Shown here: in pieces, positions 41,454-48,718 of the stretch
How the letters are laid out: every line of letters starts with the position of its first letter
Numbering within the stretch: the first letter of the stretch is position 1
From: Lachnospira sp. UBA4346
Lineage (GTDB): Bacteria; Bacillota; Clostridia; Lachnospirales; Lachnospiraceae
Reading direction: 5' to 3'
Assembly (NCBI GenBank): GCA_002394205.1
Contig: DGTC01000053.1
Location: 10,736 to 74,735 of the forward strand
Length of the DNA stretch: 64,000 nucleotides
The notes under the pieces: generated by a model
Told to the model about the DNA's origin: nothing
The model's input: only the letters and a program-made list of their open reading frames with translations
The model's database searches: none
Program-made: the position numbers and the translations under genes

Positions 41454-42470
41454 TTATGCAAATGCTTTATGAAAGAAATCTGCTAATTGTTCAAACGGAA
41501 TAAGTTTTTTCTGGTCATAAAGTGCTGCATGATCTGCCTCTGGAACAATCACAAGTTGTTTTGGTTCATTTGCTGCCTTATATGCATCCTCAGAATAATA
41601 GCGGGAATGTGCATTTTCTCCTGCAATAAACATCACTGGTCTAGGAGAGATCTCCTTAATATTAGTCATCAGAGGATACTCAAAGAATCCAACCGGTGTT
41701 GTTGCTGTCCACGAAGATACAAAATTCACTGCTCTGTCATGATGCGCACGAATCACATAGTAATCAAAGAAGCTGCCTACTGTCTCATCCATTCCATGAA
41801 GCATCTTGCTGATTTCGTCCGGTGTCATTCCCTCTGGGAAGGATGGTGCTGCTGTATTCACTTCACCATCCTCTGTGAAAGAAAGCTCATGTGAGCCAAG
41901 ACTTGTCTGGCCATTTACCGCATCATTCCAACGTACCTGTCCAAGATAATCCTTAATCTTATTTCTCTGTTCCTCTGTGTAATAATCCATATGTCCTCTG
42001 GAAATATCTCTGGACATATCATACATGGAAACAGTTGCAACAGCCTTAATTCTTGTGTCTGCTCCAGTTGCAGTAACTGCCATTCCAGAAAGACCACAGA
42101 TACCAATCACACCGATTCTGTCTCTGTCTACATAGTCGAGCGTTCCAAGATAGTCAACTGCTGCTGAGAAATCCTCTGTAAAGATTTCAGGAGATGCCAC
42201 ATTTCTTACTTCTCCGCCACTCTCACCGCAGAAAGAGTTGTCAAATGCGATAGTGACAAATCCCTTGCTTGCCATCTCCTGTGCATATAAACCGGAAGAT
42301 TGCTCTTTTACTGCACCGAACGGTCCTGACACTACGATTGCAGGATTCTTCTTTCCTTCGTAGTTTTCAGGAAGATATAAATGTCCGGCTAGTTCGATTC
42401 CATAACGATTCTTAAATCTCACTTCCTTCATCTCAATATTCTCATAAATCTTAAATGTTCTTGTGTCCAT
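41454..42470 (-). CDS. alpha/beta hydrolase
   Basis: A 338-residue hydrolase of the dienelactone-hydrolase/YcjY-like type, without a signal peptide. The oxyanion region is VVSGPFGAVKEQSSGLYAQE, the nucleophile elbow is GVIGICGLSGMA near residue 125 (Ser or Cys as nucleophile), and the late Asp/His are in FIAGENAHSRYY and VPEADHAALYD. AAAGGTG precedes ATG 42470. It belongs to the run with the MBL protein and redox enzymes facing the LysR gene. Confidence 0.87.
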   Translation of the reverse strand: MDTRTFKIYENIEMKEVRFKNRYGIELAGHLYLPENYEGKKNPAIVVSGPFGAVKEQSSGLYAQEMASKGFVTIAFDNSFCGESGGEVRNVASPEIFTEDFSAAVDYLGTLDYVDRDRIGVIGICGLSGMAVTATGADTRIKAVATVSMYDMSRDISRGHMDYYTEEQRNKIKDYLGQVRWNDAVNGQTSLGSHELSFTEDGEVNTAAPSFPEGMTPDEISKMLHGMDETVGSFFDYYVIRAHHDRAVNFVSSWTATTPVGFFEYPLMTNIKEISPRPVMFIAGENAHSRYYSEDAYKAANEPKQLVIVPEADHAALYDQKKLIPFEQLADFFHKAFA

Positions 42471-42503
42471 GTTATTCACCTTTTCGCTTTAAGCGTCCTT
42501 TCT

Positions 42504-42743
42504 TTAAATTGTCTGTTTTTTGCTCTGTAACTGAAAAATCAGATAGTCCAGACATTCCAACTTATCCTGTTTTTCGTGAATCGTATCTAATAATACGGTT
42601 CGATACTGGAGTAACGTAGGAAGCATTTTTACATCTGAATATTCCTCTGCCATACTCATACAGCATTTGATATGTTCATCATCAAGCCCTGCGTCTTGAA
42701 GATTCTGCAACAGCATGGCTTTCTTATTTGTGATATCTGCCAT
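42504..42743 (-). CDS. small helical protein, MerR effector-like
   Basis: A 79-residue helical protein. The C-terminal half (TVLLDTIHEKQDKLECLDYL) is a coiled-coil like the dimer helix of MerR regulators, and the first half resembles the linker region (GLDDEHIKCCMSMAEEY), but no DNA-binding domain is present. AAGGTAAGAAC precedes the start. It is the first gene of the run and may be a stand-alone remnant of a MerR protein or a partner protein. Confidence 0.55.
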   Translation of the reverse strand: MADITNKKAMLLQNLQDAGLDDEHIKCCMSMAEEYSDVKMLPTLLQYRTVLLDTIHEKQDKLECLDYLIFQLQSKKQTI

Positions 42744-42858
42744 GTTCTTACCTTATCACTTGATTTTAGTGCCTTTCTCAATTGATTTCTCTATCTGTAT
42801 TCTATTATATACACTTTTCCAGTAATAGCAAATTGACATTTTCTATCGCTTGTCATTC

Positions 42859-43130
42859 TTGATTGGAATACCTTGTCGTGATATAATGAGCTAATGAGCG
42901 CAGGAAAAAACAAGCGACACCGCAGGCGGCATTTGTTTTTTACAAGCCATTAACGAGAAAACGAAGATGCGAAGCAGCTGGAAAAGCACGAAGTGCGGGT
43001 TTTCGAGTATATGATATAATGAGCGTTAGCGAGCTGGAGTAAGCGTAGCTTATTCAAAGCGAGCGGCGAATGGCAATCACGATAGATTTCAAAGAAATCG
43101 TCAAGCACGAAGTGCGAATCGTGATATAAT
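42859..43130 (+). promoter_or_regulatory. promoter region with tandem GATATAAT repeats
   Basis: A real promoter TTGATT (42859-42864), 17 bases, TATAAT (42882-42887) is followed by two more GATATAAT boxes (43015-43020 and 43125-43130) in locally repeated, more GC-rich DNA. Repeated pieces include GATATAATGAGC and AAGCACGAAGTGCG, the latter with a GCAC-GAA-GTGC palindrome. No gene is visible in the 42744-43171 spacer. Confidence 0.6.
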
Positions 43131-43171
43131 AGATACATAAAAAATCAACAACATGAAGGGATTTTAATACT

Positions 43172-44050
43172 ATGGAAATTAGAGTTTTACGCTATTTCTT
43201 AGAAGCTGCCAGAGAAGGCAATATGACAAGAGCTGCAGAACGGCTTCATGTAACACAGCCGACACTTTCAAAGCAGATAAAAGAATTGGAAAATGAACTT
43301 GGAAAAAAGTTATTTCATCGAGGAGCAACCAGCATTTCACTCACAGAAGAAGGTATGATTCTTCGCAAACGAGCAGAAGATTTACTTTCCATTGCTGATA
43401 AAATTGAAAATGAATTTAAATCAATGGATCATATCACTGGAGGAACGGTTTCCATTGGATGCGCTGAATCCAAGTTAATTAAATATCTCGGAAATGCAGT
43501 TCATTCTCTAAATGAGACCTATCCAAACATTCATTACAATATCATCAGCGGAAATACGGAACAGGTTACAGAAAAATTAGACAATGGCGTATTAGACATG
43601 GCATTTATTGTGGAACCACCAGATCTGTCAAAATACAACTATCTGGAGCTTCCGGAGCATGATATCTGGGGGGTCTATATGCCAAAGGATCACCCTCTGG
43701 CTAAAAAAGAAGGCATAATGTTTGATGAGCTTGCCCCCTATCCGATTATGATTTCAGAACAGTCTGCCCGCTTTGATCTTCCACGTTGGTGTGGAGAACG
43801 TGCAGAGCAGTTGAATATCGTTGCTAACTTCAATCTTGCTAACAATGGATTCGTCTTTGTTCGTTGCGGTGTTGGTCTGGCTCTGGGATTTGAAGGAATC
43901 ATTGAAGCAAATAATAACTCCTCTCTGGTCTTTCGTCCTCTTATTCCAGAACTTCATACTTCTATGTATGCCATCTGGAAGAAATATCAGGTTTTTACAC
44001 CGATTGCATGTCTTTTAGCAAATGAAATCAAAAAAGAAATGGGGATTTAA
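43172..44050 (+). CDS. LysR-family transcriptional regulator
   Basis: A 292-residue LysR protein of the CynR/CbbR-like sort. Helix-turn-helix: NMTRAAERLHVTQPTLSKQI; effector domain starts with GGTVSIGCAESKLI. GAAGGGATTTTAATACT precedes ATG 43172. It diverges from the hydrolase/MBL/flavodoxin run and probably controls it. A broken relative lies at 3627-3808. Its last codons lie in a 25-base sequence shared with the 22.7 kb locus. Confidence 0.92.
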   Translation: MEIRVLRYFLEAAREGNMTRAAERLHVTQPTLSKQIKELENELGKKLFHRGATSISLTEEGMILRKRAEDLLSIADKIENEFKSMDHITGGTVSIGCAESKLIKYLGNAVHSLNETYPNIHYNIISGNTEQVTEKLDNGVLDMAFIVEPPDLSKYNYLELPEHDIWGVYMPKDHPLAKKEGIMFDELAPYPIMISEQSARFDLPRWCGERAEQLNIVANFNLANNGFVFVRCGVGLALGFEGIIEANNNSSLVFRPLIPELHTSMYAIWKKYQVFTPIACLLANEIKKEMGI

Positions 44051-44061
44051 ACACGATTAGA

Positions 44062-44399
44062 AGGACCAAGAAGTGTGCCCGCTTCTCTCCTGCATGAAAT
44101 AAAACAATATATAAATTAAAGATACTGCACGCATTACATCATTTTTTACTCTTTACTTACAGGTGCGGTCTTTAATTTTCTCAGATTTTTATTTCCCTTG
44201 CGAATCATATAAATGCCTATCCAAAATTCAACACAACATACAACGCCTGCTGTCATAGATACCATACTTCTTCGAAAATCTTCATTTTCTGCGCCACCAA
44301 ACTGCGAGATCATCGCAGTCTCTAATGCAGGCATCGTTACCATTGCCGTCGTTAAATTGATTGCTTTTACTGCTGATAGTACAGGACTGTTAAACTTTC
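44062..44399. repeat. segmental duplication, derived copy
   Basis: About 97% identical to 23498-23836. It begins directly after the LysR stop codon and ends inside the membrane-protein fragment. The DNA between 22780 and 23497 of the source locus is missing here, deleted between short ACGATTnGA matches. Confidence 0.9.
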
Positions 44400-44406
44400 T
44401 CTCCAA
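44146..44406 (-). pseudogene. C-terminal fragment of the 23.6-kb membrane protein
   Basis: It encodes the last 84 residues of the membrane protein at 23583-24485 with three or so changes (NSPVLSAVKAINLTTAMVTM onward). The upstream 215 residues are replaced by a nitroreductase scrap in another frame. It is not expected to be functional. Confidence 0.85.
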
Positions 44407-44540
44407 TAGCGATAAGATTTAATACCGTATATCCATCTGGAACGTCAAGTAATTTACGAGTTTCAACTCATTAAATATAATGTTCTCCATTGTATGAGTT
44501 TCTTCCATACATAACCCTTTTTATTTTCCATAATACAGTT
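44395..44540 (-). pseudogene. nitroreductase-family remnant
   Basis: The minus strand keeps a promoter-proximal start (AAGGAGAACTG then ATGGAAAATAAA) and a piece reading ETRKLLDVPDGYTVLNLIAI, which matches the late segment of nitroreductases (LRxLLxIPxxYxVxxLIAIG). The frame is broken and joins the duplicated membrane-protein DNA. Confidence 0.55.
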
Positions 44541-44569
44541 CTCCTTACAATGTACTTGTCAATATTTTC

Positions 44570-44583
44570 GTAACTACAGTTAC
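44570..44583. promoter_or_regulatory. GTAAC-type palindrome upstream of the nitroreductase remnant
   Basis: GTAACTACAGTTAC, a perfect five-base arm palindrome with four-base centre. It resembles the operators at 45.7, 46.6 and 48.4 kb, but the spacing differs. Confidence 0.35.
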
Positions 44584-44698
44584 TTAATTTCTAAATTCAT
44601 TATAAGTTGAGAAACTCATCAAAACAACGCACAGTTTTTCCAAAAAAGTAGGATAAGAAACTTATTTTTTATTTGTTTCTTATCCTACCTCGTTCTAT

Positions 44699-45673
44699 TT
44701 ATTTGAATTTTCTTAGCACTTCTGCAATATCCCCATCCACACAAATGGACCTATCTTTAATCTCCTCCGGCGCATACGCTTCTCCGAAATTCAAACATAC
44801 ATATGTCGCATTCGGATTTGAATTCGTTGCTCTCCAGAAAGGATATTTCACGATTGAAGGCGTGTTTGCGCCAATTCCCAATTCCAGATATACAATCTTC
44901 TGATCCTTCTCTCCTCTTACAGGCTCCGAAACATTTACAAAGCCAAACGCCCCAGATACTCCATGGTGCGATAAGAAGGAGGCAAAGCGGTTATTCGCAG
45001 CATACCAGCCATCATCCTGAACAAAGGTATCGTCACAGCGAAGATTCATCGTCATCAGCTCATCACAATCCGGACAATACGGAACTAATTCTGTCGGAAT
45101 TTCCATTTTCCAGTTTTCCTGATTGGCATAGTCTATTTCATACTTCCCATCTTTTTCTATAAGGAACCCTGTTGCCACTAACATTTCCTTTACCTGTTCT
45201 TCATTATCATATGTTTTCTGGTGACAAGGATCTGCGCACTGCCACAGGCCATAATCGCCCTGGGTATAGAATAATCTCTCCTTATCAAATCCTGCTAACT
45301 GAAATTGATGATCCACATTGGTGGTAAGCACGAAGTAGTCCTTATCCTGAACAAGTGTTAATAAGTTCTGATATACTTCATTTTGTGGCTGATCATATCG
45401 ATTAATGTAGATATGTCTTGCCCACCAGCCCCAATACGTCTCCATATTCGGAAATGGATAGAATCCGCCGGAATACATATCGGTAATTCCATATTTGTCT
45501 CTAAAATCAGAAAAATATTTACGAAAACGTTCTCCACTATACGTATATCCTGCTGCCGTAGACAATCCTGCTCCTGCGCCAATTACAATCGCATCGGCTG
45601 TTTCAATTTCATTCTTTATTCTTGTAATTTTTTCTTCTATACTTTGTTTTGTCTGTCTCTTATCAAAAATCAT
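44699..45673 (-). CDS. sirtuin-like NAD-dependent enzyme (class M-like)
   Basis: A 324-residue Sir2-fold protein. NAD-binding motif VIGAGAGLSTAAGYTYSGER near residues 31-50; TTNVDHQF near 118 replaces the TQNIDxL-H of classical deacetylases; zinc ligands are CADPC and CPDC. The lack of the usual catalytic His and the extended N-terminal half fit the macrodomain-linked SirTM group, which ADP-ribosylates a GcvH-like protein. No macrodomain or GcvH gene is nearby. Its promoter belongs to the GTAAC family. A C-terminal remnant of a relative is at 8804-9010. Confidence 0.87.
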   Translation of the reverse strand: MIFDKRQTKQSIEEKITRIKNEIETADAIVIGAGAGLSTAAGYTYSGERFRKYFSDFRDKYGITDMYSGGFYPFPNMETYWGWWARHIYINRYDQPQNEVYQNLLTLVQDKDYFVLTTNVDHQFQLAGFDKERLFYTQGDYGLWQCADPCHQKTYDNEEQVKEMLVATGFLIEKDGKYEIDYANQENWKMEIPTELVPYCPDCDELMTMNLRCDDTFVQDDGWYAANNRFASFLSHHGVSGAFGFVNVSEPVRGEKDQKIVYLELGIGANTPSIVKYPFWRATNSNPNATYVCLNFGEAYAPEEIKDRSICVDGDIAEVLRKFK

Positions 45674-45744
45674 ACTGTTTTCCTCTCTTTCTGCACTATC
45701 ACGGTGTTTTGTCTCACCTGTTTCATGTATTTGTTTTATTTATT

Positions 45745-45801
45745 GTAACTTTTATTATTACATTAACTATATCATTTTTATGTTGTAATGTCAATAGTTA
45801 C
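45745..45801 (-). promoter_or_regulatory. sirtuin promoter, GTAAC family
   Basis: On the minus strand TTGACA (45789-45794), 17 bases, TATAGT (45766-45771). Operators GTAATGTCAATAGTTAC (45785-45801, over -35) and GTAACTTTTATTATTAC (45745-45761, after -10). Confidence 0.8.
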
Positions 45802-45929
45802 ATTTATTAAAATAGACTTAAATAAAACACGCCTATACATACAAACGCCCAATGAATACACAATCCATTGGGCGTTTGATGCTTCTTTGTGAAAATACTC
45901 TTTATTGTTACTTTTAACTGATCCTTTCA

Positions 45930-46562
45930 TTACTTGCGGACAACTGAAATTCTTTCCTGAATATGATTTCCCTTTGTTGCCTCGTCTACAAGTGCAATTG
46001 CATAATCTGCATAACTGATGATGCTCTCGCCTCTTTCATTCAAAGTAAGTTCTTCTCCTGCTAAGATGTATGCACCACTTCTCTCTCCATCTGCCTGAAA
46101 ATCTCCTGCCGGGCTGATATATGTCCACTGAACATCCTTGTTTTTGCGAAGTTCTGAAAGTGCTTTTGCCATTGCCTGTGCGATTGGCTGATAGCTTTCT
46201 GGGAAGTCCGGACCATCTGACACACATGCTGTATGCTCTGGATTCACATAAAGACTTCCTGCACCACCTACAATAAGAAGTCTTGTATCTGTTCCTGCAA
46301 GTACCTCTAAAAGATGTGCCTGTGTTGTACTATGTGCCGGAAGCGTTTCTGCTGTCCATGCACCAAATGCATCAACAACAACATCAAATCCTGCTAAATC
46401 TTCCTTTGTGATGTCAAAAATATCCTTCTTTACATAAGTCTGTGCCTGTGTGTTGTTCTCTTCTTTTCTGCCAAAAGCTGTTACTTCAATTCCTCTGTTG
46501 ACTGCTTCTGTGATAACCTTATTTGCTACTCTTCCGTTTGCTGCTACAACTGCTAATTTCAT
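45930..46562 (-). CDS. NAD(P)-binding protein (NmrA/YwnB-like, atypical SDR)
   Basis: A 210-residue Rossmann protein. Nucleotide loop VVAANGRVANKVITEAVNRG near residues 4-23, and the later VVDAFGAW and LLIVGGAGSLYV strands are those of YwnB/NmrA-like proteins. There is no classical Tyr-x3-Lys pair, so it may be a redox sensor or a small reductase. The ATG follows AGGAGGACAAACAC. It has a GTAAC-family promoter. Confidence 0.88.
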   Translation of the reverse strand: MKLAVVAANGRVANKVITEAVNRGIEVTAFGRKEENNTQAQTYVKKDIFDITKEDLAGFDVVVDAFGAWTAETLPAHSTTQAHLLEVLAGTDTRLLIVGGAGSLYVNPEHTACVSDGPDFPESYQPIAQAMAKALSELRKNKDVQWTYISPAGDFQADGERSGAYILAGEELTLNERGESIISYADYAIALVDEATKGNHIQERISVVRK

Positions 46563-46608
46563 GTGTTTGTCCTCCTATACGTTTCATAATAATTTCTTGT
46601 TGTTAGAT

Positions 46609-46676
46609 GTAATGTTATTTGTTACATCTTTGATGATGTAATCATATCATCTTTTTATTGTAATGTCAATAGTTAC
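46609..46676 (-). promoter_or_regulatory. NmrA-like gene promoter, GTAAC family
   Basis: TTGACA (46664-46669), 17 bases, TATGAT (46641-46646) on the minus strand. Operators GTAATGTCAATAGTTAC (46660-46676) and GTAATGTTATTTGTTAC (46609-46625). The first is identical to that of the sirtuin promoter. Confidence 0.85.
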
Positions 46677-46699
46677 ATTGAAACTTTTTCTTTTTAATT

Positions 46700-47317
46700 T
46701 CATTTATCCAACTTTTGGATTGTCTGCTGTGGACAAATTTCTGCACAACGTCCACAGTGCAGACAATGATTTTGGTCAATAACGACTGGTGTTGTCGAAA
46801 TATCAATACATTTCTGTGGACATACCGAAGCACACATCTGACATCCAATACAGGCATCTCCTACATAGTATCCATGTTTCTTTTGCTGCGCTTCTCCAAT
46901 AACAATACTGCCTCTCGTCACGTTCCTTGGATCACTAATATCAAAAAATTCTCCAGTCGCTTTAAATAGTCGAAACACTTCCAATGCAGACCTCGTATCC
47001 CCCGGATAGATTCCCTGCATGTAGGGATTTTTTTCAAAAATTTCATCCAGCTTCTCATTTCCGATATTCTCAACTTGTCCACGCAAGGATATGGATCTTT
47101 TATCTTTAATTGAAGAGAGCGAAATGTACTTCTGCTCCATAAGCTGCTGATAAAAAGCCTTTCCTTTTGCCGTCAGAAAATACACACCTTTTTCATCCCA
47201 AAGCATCATATCAATCACTCTGGTAAGCGGTCTTTTCTCCTCGTCAAGTGTCGCAATGGTCGTAGAATGAATGTCTTCCACCAAAATCTTCAAAAAGTCC
47301 TTTGTATTCTGATCCAT
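46700..47317 (-). CDS. PNPOx-like flavin-binding protein fused to a 2[4Fe-4S] ferredoxin
   Basis: A 205-residue protein. Residues 1-140 form a pyridoxamine-phosphate-oxidase-like split barrel (TLDEEKRPLTRVIDMMLWDE), which binds FMN or F420-type cofactors in relatives. Residues 150-205 carry two ferredoxin clusters, CIGCQMCASVCPQKC and CLHCGRCAEICP. The fusion should move electrons between ferredoxin and a flavin. AGGAG nine bases before ATG 47317 supports the start. It lies between two GTAAC-promoter genes but lacks that promoter itself. Confidence 0.88.
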   Translation of the reverse strand: MDQNTKDFLKILVEDIHSTTIATLDEEKRPLTRVIDMMLWDEKGVYFLTAKGKAFYQQLMEQKYISLSSIKDKRSISLRGQVENIGNEKLDEIFEKNPYMQGIYPGDTRSALEVFRLFKATGEFFDISDPRNVTRGSIVIGEAQQKKHGYYVGDACIGCQMCASVCPQKCIDISTTPVVIDQNHCLHCGRCAEICPQQTIQKLDK

Positions 47318-47438
47318 ATCCATACGCTCCTTTATTTCCTATCTGTTATACGCTTACTTCTTATTACATCTGCTGCGTATCTATATTTTCTCAGTAAAAC
47401 CTCGATAAGAACAATGTCTTATTCACAGGTTCTTGTCT

Positions 47439-48311
47439 CTATCTTACAAGAATAGCCTCATTTCCAAATTTTCCATTCTGATTTGCCCATGTTGACTGTT
47501 CTGCCAGATTTTCAATAACATCCCAATGCTCTGCAATCTTACCATTTTCTACGCGGAATAAATCGTAAAATGTAACATCTGCTCCACCAAAAGAGCCCTG
47601 ACTGCCAACCAATACGAAGTTTCCTTCTGCTACTGCAATATGTGTCTCATCATATACCATCGCAATTCCCTGTTCTGCCATTGCTGCAAGTGCAGCGCCG
47701 AGTCCATCAAGACCATCTGCAATACCGGTATTGTGCTGAATATAATTATTTCCATCATAGTAAGATGTAAGGGCATCCATATTTTTACCCATAAGTACAT
47801 CTTCTACAAAACCTAATACCACCTTCTTATTTGCCTCTGTCTTATCAATATCTGTTACCGTCTTTGTTCCATCAATCTGTGTATGACCGGAAGGATTTGG
47901 TTCTGCAATATCCTGTAAATTATCCCAGTGTTCTGCAATCAGACCATCCTCAAATCGAAATACATCAAACGCTACCTGCTTGCCTGCACCTGCAAAATTA
48001 TATACTGTCTGTAAAAATACCTTATCTCCATCTTCAAATGCACGAATATTTTCTACTGTTGTTTGAACCGGTGCCTGTGCAAGTCCTGCAACAGCTCCTA
48101 CAAACGCATCTTTACCAGTACCAAATGCTAAATTATGCTGAATGTAAGAATCCTTTAAAAGTGTTGCTGCCTTTGCTGTATCACCTGTTGCAAATGTTCC
48201 AATGAGTGCCAATGCCTTTTCCTTGTTTGTCATAATCTGTTCCTCCTTTAAATTGTTTGTGTAAGTTATCTCTGTGTTCTTGCTGCCAAATAATTTACCC
48301 AAAATGCCCAT
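47439..48311 (-). CDS. double SnoaL-like domain protein
   Basis: A 290-residue protein with two NTF2/SnoaL-like domains. Repeated features are YIQHNLAFGTGKDAF with FDVFRFEDGLIAEHWDNLQD, and YIQHNTGIADGLDGL with YDLFRVENGKIAEHWDVIEN. This pattern is that of predicted SnoaL aldol-condensation-type proteins that bind small organic ligands. Two starts are possible: 48311 (AAAGGAG site) and 48233 (AAAGGAGGA site). The first adds a 26-residue GKLFG-type N-terminus. It has a GTAAC-family promoter. Confidence 0.87.
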   Translation of the reverse strand: MGILGKLFGSKNTEITYTNNLKEEQIMTNKEKALALIGTFATGDTAKAATLLKDSYIQHNLAFGTGKDAFVGAVAGLAQAPVQTTVENIRAFEDGDKVFLQTVYNFAGAGKQVAFDVFRFEDGLIAEHWDNLQDIAEPNPSGHTQIDGTKTVTDIDKTEANKKVVLGFVEDVLMGKNMDALTSYYDGNNYIQHNTGIADGLDGLGAALAAMAEQGIAMVYDETHIAVAEGNFVLVGSQGSFGGADVTFYDLFRVENGKIAEHWDVIENLAEQSTWANQNGKFGNEAILVR

Positions 48312-48376
48312 GTATCTGTCTCCTTTGCTTTTATTCTTTGCAATGGAGACGTCTCTCACATTGCATGTTTTTAGAT

Positions 48377-48444
48377 GTAATATTGTTTGTTACATCTTTG
48401 ATGATGTAACTATATCATTGTTTCATTGTAATGTCAGTAGTTAC
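48377..48444 (-). promoter_or_regulatory. double-SnoaL gene promoter, GTAAC family
   Basis: CTGACA (48432-48437), 17 bases, TATAGT (48409-48414) on the minus strand. Operators GTAATGTCAGTAGTTAC (48428-48444) and GTAATATTGTTTGTTAC (48377-48393). Confidence 0.85.
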
Positions 48445-48588
48445 AACGATATTTTTTATAAAATTATCAAAATAATTTCTTATAACACAAAAAAAGCCTT
48501 GAAAATACTGCATTTCTACAATACTTTCAAGACTTATGTTTCTCCCTTTTTACCAAGTACAATCAGGTTTCGGACTGTATAATCCCCA

Positions 48589-48718
48589 CTACACCTCAAT
48601 CACATAATCTGCGTTATTCATTGCCGATGCTCTATGTGATACCAATATCACGGTGCGTTTCACATCTTCCGCTTTGATGAATTTTAAGATAATTCCTTTT
48701 ACTTCTGCAGCCGCCTAA
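48589..48718 (-). pseudogene. C-terminal remnant of an ABC transporter ATPase
   Basis: The minus strand reads RTVILVSHRASAMNNADYVI, the H-loop region of an ABC ATPase (RTVIxVSHR...AD-I), then stops at 48589. The preceding residues (ILKFIKAEDVK) also fit. No Walker motifs remain upstream, where a transporter gene ends. Confidence 0.72.
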
